From: JAYZQT01 sp964412235
Lineage (GTDB): Bacteria > Pseudomonadota > Alphaproteobacteria > MPNO01 > UBA830
Reading direction: 5' to 3'
DNA length: 39,176 bases
NCBI GenBank assembly: GCA_964412235.1
Contig: CAYPNT010000018.1
Location: forward strand, 1 to 39,176
The position numbers and the translations under genes are program-made. Of the stretch, positions 1 through 8,187 are shown one piece after another (the first letter of the stretch is position 1; every line of letters starts with the position of its first letter). The notes below the pieces were generated by a model. That model was not told the DNA's origin, did not search any database, and saw only the letters and a program-made list of their open reading frames with translations.

Positions 1-414
1 ACGCCGCGGTCGACGACTTCCGCGGACGGCCAGGTGAGCCTCGGCTCGCGACGCCGCGACAACAAAGGCAACGCCCTCGCCCGCCATTCGCACGCGCTCT
101 ACGGCTAGTGGCCAATATTCGGGGAGCTTTAAATCGGCACCATCACGTCGCTTTACCGGGGGTCCTATGTGGGGCACAGGCCCCCAGCCCGCGTCCTTGT
201 AATCACGCCCTGTATAGACAGCGACGACACCCGGCGCCGACAAGGCATCGCTTAAATTAATATTTAGAATCTTCGCATGAGCGTAGGGCGAGCGTACTAC
301 CACGGCGTGTAGTTGACCGTGCGCTTGGGAATCCTCAATAAAGTCACCCCGTCCGGTTAAAAACGTCGGATCTTCAAATCGGGCGACCGATTGACTGATA
401 CCGTATTGACCCAC
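1..414 (-). CDS. Molybdenum hydroxylase large subunit, aerobic CO dehydrogenase/xanthine dehydrogenase family, N-terminal fragment
   Basis: This is the first 138 codons of a gene that runs off the left edge. The GTG start at 414-412 is preceded by GGAGGG six bases upstream. The product opens with MGQYGISQSVARFEDPTFL and continues through LTGRGDFIED, VVRSPYAHAKIL and APGVVAVYTG. These are hallmarks of the N-terminal domain of CoxL/XdhA-type molybdopterin-cytosine-dinucleotide enzymes, which oxidise CO, purines or N-heteroaromatics. The substrate cannot be told because the Mo-binding regions lie outside the window. In the last 15 or so codons (positions 1-45) the frame gives an atypical Arg-rich tail, while the +1 frame gives the more family-like AEVVD. 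An indel or poor assembly at the contig edge is likely. It lies on the same strand as the F420 operon, 129 bases downstream of npdG. Confidence 0.82.
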   Translation of the reverse strand, partial: MGQYGISQSVARFEDPTFLTGRGDFIEDSQAHGQLHAVVVRSPYAHAKILNINLSDALSAPGVVAVYTGRDYKDAGWGPVPHIGPPVKRRDGADLKLPEYWPLAVERVRMAGEGVAFVVAASRAEAHLAVRGSRRPRR

Positions 415-543
415 AGCTTTCCCTCCATAAAGGATTTATTACTCGCTAGCTTCTCGAACCATCAATGCTTGTCTTCTGACTTCGCACTAAACACTATTCA
501 ATTAACCTTTTTTGGATAACGGACAAGGTCTTATTCCAAATTT

Positions 544-1197
544 TTAATCGTTGCCGGGTATCGCCGTGATTTTGATTCCTGCGCCAGATGATTTGTATTT
601 TCGATTAATCCACAACAACAAAGATGTCATAGCCTCAGCCGCCGCCGCGTTATCCAAAGGACCGGCCTCAAATGCTCTCAGGCCCGCTGCTTCGGAAATT
701 TTCACAACAACCGCTCGTGCCTCTGGGTCATTTCCCGTCACCAACACATCGCAATCAATGACGTAGTCCGGATCTCTTAAATGGTGTGCTGAAACATTTT
801 GGAAAGCGGACACAACGCGAACCTCATCACCTAATATTTTCTGAGCGATTTGCGCAGCCGATCCCTCGGTCGGCAGTTTTACTCTCATTATCTTGGGCGG
901 GCGCAAAGGAACAGTCACGTCAACCAGTATTTTTCCTCCTAACGCCTCTTTAAGGGGCAAAAGAGTATCAGACTGCGCGGAGAACGGGACAGTCAAGACT
1001 GCTACATCACACTGGGAGACCGCTGCGCGGTTGTCTGATCCCTCTGCCCCTATTTTCTCCGCAAATTCCGCTGCTCGATCGGCAGATCGTGATCCTATCA
1101 AAACCCTGTACCCTGCACGCACCCAGCGGGTTGCAAGGCCAAAACCTTCGGCGCCCGTCCCCCCGATGACCGCTATACTGGGTAATGATTTACTCAT
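544..1197 (-). CDS. npdG: F420:NADPH oxidoreductase (NpdG family)
   Basis: The 217-residue product carries an N-terminal Rossmann motif (IAVIGGTGAEGFGLA, about residues 8-22). It is followed by IGSRSADRA, where the Arg/Ser pair is typical of recognition of the NADP 2'-phosphate. Length and layout fit the npdG/FNO family, which passes hydride between NADPH and the deazaflavin F420 in the cytosol. The ATG overlaps the stop of fbiC by four bases (ATGA), so the two genes are almost certainly co-translated. That pairing with the FO synthase strengthens the call over other NADP-binding reductases. It would supply reduced F420 to F420-dependent enzymes such as the LLM-family protein at 37895-38842. 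Confidence 0.88.
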   Translation of the reverse strand: MSKSLPSIAVIGGTGAEGFGLATRWVRAGYRVLIGSRSADRAAEFAEKIGAEGSDNRAAVSQCDVAVLTVPFSAQSDTLLPLKEALGGKILVDVTVPLRPPKIMRVKLPTEGSAAQIAQKILGDEVRVVSAFQNVSAHHLRDPDYVIDCDVLVTGNDPEARAVVVKISEAAGLRAFEAGPLDNAAAAEAMTSLLLWINRKYKSSGAGIKITAIPGND

Positions 1198-3536
1198 CCT
1201 ACGACGCCACCATGAGCAAATTTTGAGGCAGGTGTTTGGATAATAGGCACGAGTTTATTCGCACCGTCCGAGGCGATTGTCCGCTCGCCGTCTGCATCTT
1301 CATAAAGTGTGGTACGTTGGCGGGGTTTTCGGCCAAGGCCCAATATGAAGTCCCTGATATCAGCAGGCGCAAATTCCTGTCCGTGCGTGGCACCTGCAGC
1401 TCGAGAAATAGATTCATTCATCAACGAACCGCCTAAATCGTTAGCCCCCGCGGAAAGGCAAGCGGTTGCTCCATCAGTCCCCAGTTTTACCCAACTGGTC
1501 TGAATATTGTTGATTAGCGGATGGAGAACAAGACGTGCAATAGCGTGCATGAGCACGGCTTCCCGTGCCGTAGGACCCTTACGGGCTAATCCTTTATGAT
1601 AAATTGGTGCCCCCATGTGTACAAAAGGCAATGGGACAAATTCTGTAAATCCTCCGGTCCGTTCCTGCAAATCTCGTAATTGTAAAAGATGTCGGGCTTG
1701 ATGAATGGGTCTTTCTAGGTGACCATACATTATCGTGGACGTCGTTTTTACACCGAGATCGTGGGCGCTTTTCATTATTGTTAACCATTCGCTAGTAGAA
1801 AGCTTGTCCGGGCAAAGAACAGCCCGCACGTCATCGTCGAGGATCTCCGCGGCCGTCCCGGGAAGAGAACCCAACCCAACGTCACGTAATCGGGATAAAT
1901 ATTCGTTCACGGGCAACCCCATGGTTGCCGCTCCCTGTTTTATTTCAAGAGGTGAAAATGCGTGAACATGAATATCCGGCGCGACTTCCTTAACAGACTT
2001 CACAATGGAGAGATAAGTATCTCCCGTATAGTCCGGATGAATACCTCCCTGCAGGCAAACTTCGGTCGCGCCACGATCCCATGCTTCTTTAGCGCGTCGA
2101 GAAATTTCGCTTAGCGCTAAATCATACGGCGCGCCCCTGAGGTTCGCGCTCAATTTGCCCTTAGAAAATGCGCAAAACCCGCAACGGTAGCCACATACGT
2201 TTGTATAATTAATATTACGATTTACAGCGTACGTTACGGTGTCACCGACACTTGTTTGTCGGAGGCCATCTGCACAGTCCACAACTTCCCGAAAAACACC
2301 CCCACGAGCCTCAAATAATTCGGAAACCAGTCGCTCACCCATCCGACGACCATCAACCACCTGCGACAATTCTTTCGAAATCGACCACAAAGTGCCATCC
2401 AAAACATTGGGGGCAGTGGGAAACCGGTCCGACAGGCCCGGAGACCATTCATCATCACGAGCCAACCCACCGGAATCCATCGCAGCAATTACGGTCGGGC
2501 GAACTTCCGTAGAAACCCAATCTCCATGAAAAATGTAGTCAGGATATATTGGTAGCCGAGGAACCAATATTTTTCCCTGACTGAGAGTCGCTTTTCGTAA
2601 ACGCCCAATTTCCGGCCAGGCCGCTTCCGGGTTTACATAATCAGGTGTGACAGGAGAAACACCGCCGTAATCGTTAATACCGGCATTTATCAACAACGGG
2701 AATTCACTTCCGCTAAGATTTGGGGGCGCTTGAATAGACATTGTGGATCCGAATATCTTTCGCGCCGTGGCAATCGTCCAACACAGTTCTTGAGTATCCG
2801 GTTCTGGCCAACTGGCCATTTTGGTATCACGTTTCGCCTTAAAGTTTTGTATGATGATCTCCTGGATGTGCCCATATTCCTGATGAAGATCAAAAATCTT
2901 ATTCAATGCTGTGATCCGTTCGTCACGAGTTTCCCCGATACCAATCAGAATACCGGTCGTAAAGGGAACCCGCGCCTCTCCCGCTAATCTGATGGTTTTA
3001 AGGCGTGCCGCAGGATCTTTATCTGGAGAACCAAAGTGCGGGCCTCCGTCGAGTGCCAGTTTGGGCGATACTCCTTCAAGCATTAAACCCATCGAAGCCG
3101 AAACCGGCCGCAATAATTCGAAATCCTGCTTTGTAAGAACTCCAGGGTTTAAGTGAGGCAAAAGACCGGTCTCCTCAAGGACACTTTGAGCAACTTCGGC
3201 AAGGTAGGAAATGGTTGTGTCATGTCCCAAAGATGAGAGTTCCTCGCGGGCAACTCGGTACCGCAGTTCCGGCTTATCACCCAACGTAAACAAGGCCTCA
3301 GTGCATCCTGCCGCGGCTCCCGCCCGCGCGATTGTTAAAGTCTCTTCTAAAGAAAGGTATGCTTTTTTTCCCTTAACAGGAGGGCGAGAGAACGTGCAGT
3401 AGTGGCACACGTCGCGACAAAGCTTTGTTAAGGGAATAAACACCTTCGGGCTATATGTTATGATGTGACCAAAGCCGTCATCCCGTAATTTAGCTGCCGT
3501 TCGGTATAGCTCAGTGAGGTTCGTCTTATTAGTCAT
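1194..3536 (-). CDS. fbiC: Bifunctional FO synthase, CofG-CofH fusion
   Basis: This 780-residue protein contains two radical-SAM domains in one chain. The N-terminal CofG half has its CX3CX2C cluster motif at Cys40, Cys44 and Cys47 (KLCRDVCHYCTFS). The C-terminal CofH half has the second at Cys448, Cys452 and Cys455 (NVCGYRCGFCAF). Together the halves condense tyrosine with 5-amino-6-ribitylamino-uracil to make FO, the deazaflavin chromophore of F420. The fused form is the actinobacterial-type arrangement; archaea usually have separate cofG and cofH. No clear Shine-Dalgarno precedes the ATG, and the start overlaps the end of an upstream frame by eight bases, suggesting coupled translation. 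The remaining F420 genes (cofC/fbiD, cofD/fbiA, cofE/fbiB) are not in the window. Confidence 0.95.
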   Translation of the reverse strand: MTNKTNLTELYRTAAKLRDDGFGHIITYSPKVFIPLTKLCRDVCHYCTFSRPPVKGKKAYLSLEETLTIARAGAAAGCTEALFTLGDKPELRYRVAREELSSLGHDTTISYLAEVAQSVLEETGLLPHLNPGVLTKQDFELLRPVSASMGLMLEGVSPKLALDGGPHFGSPDKDPAARLKTIRLAGEARVPFTTGILIGIGETRDERITALNKIFDLHQEYGHIQEIIIQNFKAKRDTKMASWPEPDTQELCWTIATARKIFGSTMSIQAPPNLSGSEFPLLINAGINDYGGVSPVTPDYVNPEAAWPEIGRLRKATLSQGKILVPRLPIYPDYIFHGDWVSTEVRPTVIAAMDSGGLARDDEWSPGLSDRFPTAPNVLDGTLWSISKELSQVVDGRRMGERLVSELFEARGGVFREVVDCADGLRQTSVGDTVTYAVNRNINYTNVCGYRCGFCAFSKGKLSANLRGAPYDLALSEISRRAKEAWDRGATEVCLQGGIHPDYTGDTYLSIVKSVKEVAPDIHVHAFSPLEIKQGAATMGLPVNEYLSRLRDVGLGSLPGTAAEILDDDVRAVLCPDKLSTSEWLTIMKSAHDLGVKTTSTIMYGHLERPIHQARHLLQLRDLQERTGGFTEFVPLPFVHMGAPIYHKGLARKGPTAREAVLMHAIARLVLHPLINNIQTSWVKLGTDGATACLSAGANDLGGSLMNESISRAAGATHGQEFAPADIRDFILGLGRKPRQRTTLYEDADGERTIASDGANKLVPIIQTPASKFAHGGVVG

Positions 3537-3705
3537 ATAGGCCGTATACAGATTTAAAGATTACCGTTCTGCCGTCGACCGCATTGCAAACCAATACGCG
3601 ACCTTGTTGCACTGACAACAAACTTTGAATCCATTCCGCGGTCAAGCCCAGAAGGCAAATATCATTCCGAGCCACTAAATTCGACCGGCTTGACAGGGCC
3701 AACAC
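3529..3705 (-). CDS. Small uncharacterised ORF upstream of and overlapping fbiC
   Basis: A frame on the minus strand stays open from about 3776 down to TAATAA at 3531. It reads, among other things, SSRSNLVARNDICLLGLTAE and GRTVIFKSVYGLYD. No ATG is present in frame; the GTG at 3705-3703 is one possible start (58 residues), but a start further upstream or a decayed gene is equally possible. Its stop overlaps the fbiC ATG by eight bases, and fbiC has no ribosome site of its own, so translation through this frame may load ribosomes onto fbiC. I do not recognise the family. It could be a leader peptide, a small partner protein, or the remnant of a longer gene. Confidence 0.3.
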   Translation of the reverse strand: MLALSSRSNLVARNDICLLGLTAEWIQSLLSVQQGRVLVCNAVDGRTVIFKSVYGLYD

Positions 3706-3761
3706 TTCACGTTCTGGTTCCGGTACTTCAATTATGCTCTCACCAAAATGAGTAAAACGAC

Positions 3762-4574
3762 ATGATAATAAATGACTACGCTAAACAACGTTCGGCTCTT
3801 TTAAAGGACATAGACGGCTTAAGGATTGAAAAAGACCAAACAAAGAGAATAGGGACGCTTGTTTTTGACAGGCCGCCCATGAACATTATTCACTTCCATA
3901 ATCGGGCCCAAATTCGGGCATTAATTGAAGCGATGGACGACGACCCAGAAATACGCGTAATAGTGATAAAGGGGGCGAATAACGTATTTAGTTCCGGCGG
4001 TGACATCGCTGGGTTTCTCAAGGAACCTCGTGACGGGATGGCCGATATGGCCACCGATATATCGGCCCCTGAACGGGCAAGAAAACCTGTGATCGCGGCA
4101 ATTGAGAAATTTGCTCTTGGCGTAGCCTTTGAACTCGCACTTTCATGTGATTTTCGTATAGCCACAGAAAACAGCCAACTCGGACTACCCGAGATAAATC
4201 TGGGCACGATGCCGGGCAGCGGGGGCACCCACCGTTTAGCTCAGATAATTGGGATCGGAAGGGCAAAAAACACAATTATGCGCGGCCGCCGAATTTCTGC
4301 TCAAGAGGCTTTTAACTGGGGCCTAATTAGCGAATTAGTCCCCCAAGGCGGGTTGGATGATGCAATTAATTCACTATCTTCCGATCTCGCTGGCCGACCC
4401 CAAATTCCACTTGCATCGGTGAAACGCGTACTAAACTCAGCAGGAGACGCACCCCTAAATGTTGGGTTGGAACTGGAGGGTCAAACATTTGAAAAGATCC
4501 GTTTTGGGCCCGAATTTGAGCACGGTGTAAATGCATTTTTGGAAAAGAAAAAACCCGACTTTTCCGATATGTAA
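3762..4574 (+). CDS. Enoyl-CoA hydratase/isomerase (crotonase) family protein
   Basis: The 270-residue product has the crotonase oxyanion-hole segments NNVFSSGGDIAGF (residues 73-85) and ALGVAFELALSCDFR. Both acid/base glutamates of classical enoyl-CoA hydratases are kept: Glu124 in FELALSCD and Glu144 in GLPEINLG. The segment PGSGGTHRL is also typical. It therefore probably acts on a CoA thioester as a hydratase or isomerase. It is a single-gene unit, divergent from the F420 operon and convergent with the SDR at 4593-5339. The region upstream of ATG has only a weak ribosome site. The exact substrate is not predictable. Confidence 0.88.
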   Translation: MIINDYAKQRSALLKDIDGLRIEKDQTKRIGTLVFDRPPMNIIHFHNRAQIRALIEAMDDDPEIRVIVIKGANNVFSSGGDIAGFLKEPRDGMADMATDISAPERARKPVIAAIEKFALGVAFELALSCDFRIATENSQLGLPEINLGTMPGSGGTHRLAQIIGIGRAKNTIMRGRRISAQEAFNWGLISELVPQGGLDDAINSLSSDLAGRPQIPLASVKRVLNSAGDAPLNVGLELEGQTFEKIRFGPEFEHGVNAFLEKKKPDFSDM

Positions 4575-4592
4575 GGACATACTCGATTGTGA

Positions 4593-5339
4593 TTAATAAC
4601 CAACAATAACCTCACCGCTATTAGGGCTAATTACTTGGCCTGAGATCAGATCTGTCTCAGAGCTAGCGAGCCAAGCAACAGCGTAAGATATATCAATTGG
4701 CTTGCAAAATTCGCCCAGGGGCATCAGCTTTTCGCGCTCAGCGATCTTTTCGGGCGAGTTGGACGCTTCGGTCATTTCAGTAACCACAAAACCAGGCGCC
4801 ACAGCATTTACCTTAATATTCCACGGTGCAAATTCGCGAGCCCAACTCTTTGTAAATCCAGAGATCGCGGATTTAGAAGCAGCGTAGTGACTCGCATTTT
4901 GGTTTCCACCCATCGCATAGATCGAAGAAACATTAATGATCTTGCCATCTTTTTTCTCCTTCATAGCGGGAAGCACTGTCTGTGTCGCAAAAAATGTGCC
5001 CCGCACGTGAACCTCGAACATTTGATTGAAAACCTGTTCAGTGATTTCTTCAACCATTCGCCGTGCTCCACCTACACCCGCATTATTTACTAAAATATCG
5101 ACTGGGCCAGCACTCGATATAGCAGATGTGAATGTCGGTATGTCGCGAATATCTGCAATGACGACGGTAGCCTTACCTCCTTGTTCGCGGACCATATCCG
5201 CAGTCTCCTCGGCACCATCATCTTTAATATCATGAATAATTACGTCCGCGCCCCGCTTCGCCATTAAGACGGCATGACTTTGGCCCATACCACCCCCTGC
5301 CCCAGTTATCAGCGCGAGTTTACCCTCGAGTGTTGTCAT
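4593..5339 (-). CDS. Short-chain dehydrogenase/reductase
   Basis: Counted from the ATG at 5339, the 248-residue product is a classical SDR. It has the cofactor motif TGAGGGMG (residues 12-19), NNAG at 85-88, Ser139, and Tyr152-X3-Lys156 (HYAASKSA). The C-terminal SGQVISPNSGEVIVGY resembles FabG-like enzymes, although the usual V/IDGG is replaced by SPNSGE. I chose the ATG over an in-frame TTG at 5354 because GGAAG/AGAGG lies directly before it and the family normally begins at MTTLEGKLALITG. It is a NAD(P)H-dependent oxidoreductase of unknown substrate, convergent with the crotonase gene with an 18-base gap. Confidence 0.88.
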   Translation of the reverse strand: MTTLEGKLALITGAGGGMGQSHAVLMAKRGADVIIHDIKDDGAEETADMVREQGGKATVVIADIRDIPTFTSAISSAGPVDILVNNAGVGGARRMVEEITEQVFNQMFEVHVRGTFFATQTVLPAMKEKKDGKIINVSSIYAMGGNQNASHYAASKSAISGFTKSWAREFAPWNIKVNAVAPGFVVTEMTEASNSPEKIAEREKLMPLGEFCKPIDISYAVAWLASSETDLISGQVISPNSGEVIVGY

Positions 5340-5427
5340 ACCTCTAACTTCCAATTTGTTAATCTACCGCATGTTTCGGTATACTTCGCCGGTATAATAA
5401 AAGCCATAAAAGGGAGGAAACGGCAAT

Positions 5428-6792
5428 ATGGGCCGTCCAAATTACAATCCTAAAAAACATTCTTTAATGACTTTCCATAACAACCTATCGAACTTTTTTG
5501 ATGGGTCTGACAGTCCGCGAAAATTTCTCGAACGTTGCCTGGAGAAAATTGAAGCCATCGAAAAAAAAGTTATGGCGTGGGAAATTATTAATATTGATGC
5601 GGCACGCGAAGCCGCCGACCAAGCAAGCCAACGCTACAAAGCATCAAGAACATTATCATTACTCGACGGCATGCCAGTCGGTATCAAAGACCTCATAGAA
5701 ACCTTCGACATGCCCACGGAATTTGGAAGCGAATTATTTGAAGGCCACCAACCTATTCGAGATGCTGCCTCAGTAAACGCCCTTCGTAAGGGCGGCGCTG
5801 TCATTTTAGGTAAGACCGTAACAATCACCTTTGGAGGCGGCGACCCAGCGCGCACTCGTAACCCCCACGACACCACCCGAACGCCCGGCGGTTCGTCATC
5901 GGGTACTGCTGCTGCGGTAGGAAGCGGCAGCATACCGGGAGCGATTGGGACGCACGCCCGCGGCTCAACCATTCGTCCAGCAAGTTTTTGTGGTGCATTT
6001 GCTTTGAAGGGAACTTACGGAGCGATTAATCGACAAGGCGTGTTTTCTGCTGCAGATAGTATGGATCACCTTGGTGTGTTCGGAGGGTCTCTATCCGACG
6101 TCTGGATTATGGCCAGACATATGTCAAAATATGGCGGGGGGGACCCGGGACATCCCGGGCTATTTGGCGGGGATTCACCACCCAGACCTCACAAACCAGC
6201 CCGTCTAATCCAGTTAGAAACCGCGGGTTGGGAACACACAGACGAGGCAACAAAAAAAGCGTTCAAAAATTTTGTGAAAACACTCTCTGAAACTGGGATA
6301 GAGATTTATAGGCGTGGCGACGACCCTGCCATAGAGGCCTATGAAAAAGTGTTTGCCGAGATGCCGGAACTCTGGCGTAGCTTATATCGGTTCGAATTTC
6401 AATGGCCAATGCTTCAATACAAGGAGCGTTATCCCGATAAAGTCCCGCCGCGCTTATTGATGGGACTAAAGGAAGCTGAAGGGCTAACCCAGGCGGAATA
6501 TAGAGAGGCATTAAATCGGAGGGCGCGGGCACGGGATTTACATCGCCAACTCAGCTTACGCGCGGATGGTTTTATTACGCTGTCGTCACCGGGTCCGGGG
6601 CCTATCGGCATGGATCAAGGTAGCGCGGTATTTAACGAAGGATCTTCGGTTATTGGTATGCCGGCCTTGTCCTTACCGCTTCTCACAACCGATAACGTTC
6701 CGGTGGGGGTACAGATTTTAGCTCAGTTTGATGAAGACGAAAGACTTACGAGTATCGGTCGTTGGATCGCTGAGGAACATTTTGGGATATAG
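5428..6792 (+). CDS. Amidase, amidase-signature family
   Basis: This 454-residue enzyme shows the Ser-cisSer-Lys triad of the amidase signature family: Lys87 in MPVGIKDL, the serine cluster at 156-158 in PGGSSSGTAAAVGSG, and nucleophile Ser180 in HARGSTIRPAS. It is expected to hydrolyse a carboxamide, ester or related bond in the cytosol. A strong GGGAGG lies about ten bases before the ATG at 5428, which fixes the start. The SDR at 6806 follows after 13 bases and is probably in the same transcript. Substrate is unknown; GatA is ruled out by the short gene and the absence of gatB/gatC nearby. Confidence 0.9.
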   Translation: MGRPNYNPKKHSLMTFHNNLSNFFDGSDSPRKFLERCLEKIEAIEKKVMAWEIINIDAAREAADQASQRYKASRTLSLLDGMPVGIKDLIETFDMPTEFGSELFEGHQPIRDAASVNALRKGGAVILGKTVTITFGGGDPARTRNPHDTTRTPGGSSSGTAAAVGSGSIPGAIGTHARGSTIRPASFCGAFALKGTYGAINRQGVFSAADSMDHLGVFGGSLSDVWIMARHMSKYGGGDPGHPGLFGGDSPPRPHKPARLIQLETAGWEHTDEATKKAFKNFVKTLSETGIEIYRRGDDPAIEAYEKVFAEMPELWRSLYRFEFQWPMLQYKERYPDKVPPRLLMGLKEAEGLTQAEYREALNRRARARDLHRQLSLRADGFITLSSPGPGPIGMDQGSAVFNEGSSVIGMPALSLPLLTTDNVPVGVQILAQFDEDERLTSIGRWIAEEHFGI

Positions 6793-6805
6793 GGGAAACT
6801 GGATA

Positions 6806-7561
6806 ATGGGACGGCTACAAGATAGGGTTGCAATTATTACCGGCGGATCACAGGGTATCGGCGCTGCTTACGCGAAAGGGTTTACCGCGGAGGGTGCGAA
6901 CGTTGTCATTGCTGATATTAGCCCCGCGGATCAAGTAATATCCGAGATTGAAGAAAAAGGGGGCAGCGTACTTTTTGTCGAGACCGACGTTACGATGGAA
7001 ACAGCTTGTGCTGAGTTGATCAAAAAAACTGTAGACACATTCGGAAAGATCGACATTCTTGTTAATAACGCGGCCCTATGGGTTCACGTGGGTAACAAGC
7101 CGATCCTTGAAATTTCAAAAAAAGAATGGGACCGTGTCTTGGATGTCAACATCAACGGCATGTTTCTCTGCACAAAAGCAGTAATACCGCAGATGCAAAT
7201 TCAACAATACGGTAAGATCATCAATATCTCATCAGGGCGTGCCCTGAAGGGATATGAAAATCTTTTGCACTATGACACTTCTAAGGGCGCCGTTATCGCA
7301 TTTACACGCTCTGCTGCACGCGAGTTAGGTAAGGATGGAATTCGTGCAAACACTATTGCTCCTGGAGGAACAATGACAGAAAATGTTCTTGCTCAAGAAG
7401 ACATTCGCGCTCACATAGGGAAAGGAACTAACACAAGAGCTATTAAGCGCGAACAGGTTCCAGAGGACGTCGTCGGCGCCTGTATTTTTCTTGCAAGCCC
7501 CGAAAGCGACTTTATTACCGGACAAGTCCTTGCCGTTGATGGTGGTTCCGCCATGAACTAA
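6806..7561 (+). CDS. Short-chain dehydrogenase/reductase, glucose/3-oxoacyl reductase-like
   Basis: The ATG at 6806 has GGGGA upstream and begins MGRLQDRVAIITGGSQGIG, exactly where SDR family members start. A longer in-frame reading from 6728 would run through the end of the amidase gene and adds unrelated residues. The 251-residue product has TGGSQGIG (12-19), NNAA at 87-90, Ser143, Tyr156-X3-Lys160 (HYDTSKGA), and ends with the typical ITGQVLAVDGG. All catalytic residues are intact. It probably oxidises or reduces a product of the preceding amidase, since only 13 bases separate the genes. Confidence 0.9.
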   Translation: MGRLQDRVAIITGGSQGIGAAYAKGFTAEGANVVIADISPADQVISEIEEKGGSVLFVETDVTMETACAELIKKTVDTFGKIDILVNNAALWVHVGNKPILEISKKEWDRVLDVNINGMFLCTKAVIPQMQIQQYGKIINISSGRALKGYENLLHYDTSKGAVIAFTRSAARELGKDGIRANTIAPGGTMTENVLAQEDIRAHIGKGTNTRAIKREQVPEDVVGACIFLASPESDFITGQVLAVDGGSAMN

Positions 7562-7608
7562 CACCGCACTAATTCGCAATGCCTTTTAAGTATGTATAAG
7601 CCACCCAA

Positions 7609-7627
7609 GTCGCAATTGTGCGGTTTT
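7609..7627 (+). terminator. Weak candidate terminator after the amidase-SDR unit
   Basis: CGCA-ATTG-TGCG forms a four-base-pair stem, extendable by two G-T pairs, followed by GTTTT. It sits between convergent genes, where a terminator is expected. The stem is short, so this is only a candidate. Confidence 0.2.
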
Positions 7628-8132
7628 AATCGACAGCGACGTACGCATCACGTTTGATACCGGCAAGGTTAACACCCTCCACTCGGACAAGACGGGTCGT
7701 GGCACTGCGAGAAGGCGAGTGAAGATCACCCTCATTGTATAGGTATGCGTCACCACGATTAAGGTCATAGCTTTTAACCTTACGAACCTTACCCGGACGT
7801 CCATCAGACGGGGGCTCAAGCTTTTCCCAATCCGTCATTGTCGTTACTCCGTCAGCTTGAGCATAAATCGCCCAACTCGTCGCATGGTCGTGGGGATTAG
7901 AACCCTTCGCACCTTGGTAAACGTGGGCAAGAATACAGAACTTATGTTTGTCATCTTCATAAAGAACTTGCCGCGGTGTCGTATTGTTGGGCCCCAAATG
8001 GGTTTCCACAAAAGTGTCATCCATACACGCCTGACTAACAAAACCCCGCACAGCAGAACGACCATTGGGGCCCGGATCCAGGTCCATTGCAGTCCGGCAA
8101 TCTGCAGCTAACTGTTCCAAGGTATATCCCAT
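7626..8132 (-). CDS. Cupin-fold metal enzyme, cysteine dioxygenase-like
   Basis: The 168-residue product is a single-domain cupin. Likely metal ligands are His81 and His83 in SNPHDHATSWAIYAQADG, and His138 in NEGDLHSPS. This H-X-H...H pattern, with the SWAIY strand, recalls the predicted metal-dependent enzymes related to cysteine dioxygenase. AGGGAAG lies a few bases before the ATG, giving a secure start. It follows the ThDP enzyme on the same strand with a 55-base gap, so it may open or oxidise a product of that enzyme. The dioxygenase activity itself is an inference from the fold. Confidence 0.7.
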   Translation of the reverse strand: MGYTLEQLAADCRTAMDLDPGPNGRSAVRGFVSQACMDDTFVETHLGPNNTTPRQVLYEDDKHKFCILAHVYQGAKGSNPHDHATSWAIYAQADGVTTMTDWEKLEPPSDGRPGKVRKVKSYDLNRGDAYLYNEGDLHSPSRSATTRLVRVEGVNLAGIKRDAYVAVD

Positions 8133-8187
8133 TATCTTCCCTCTGACTTAAGTAAATATAAAGGCCCAGTTTATCTCGTTCCCACTC

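Noticed and set aside
551..1243. Plus-strand frames opposite npdG and the end of fbiC
   Set aside because: They lie antisense to well-supported genes, lack ribosome sites and show no family features.
6728..6805. N-terminal extension of the SDR overlapping the amidase gene
   Set aside because: The ATG at 6806 has a ribosome site and matches the family N-terminus; the extra residues do not.
7564..7623. Long hairpin from CCGCAC (7564) and GTGCGG (7618)
   Set aside because: Six base pairs across a loop of about 48 bases is not convincing; only the small local stem at 7609-7627 is kept as a weak candidate.
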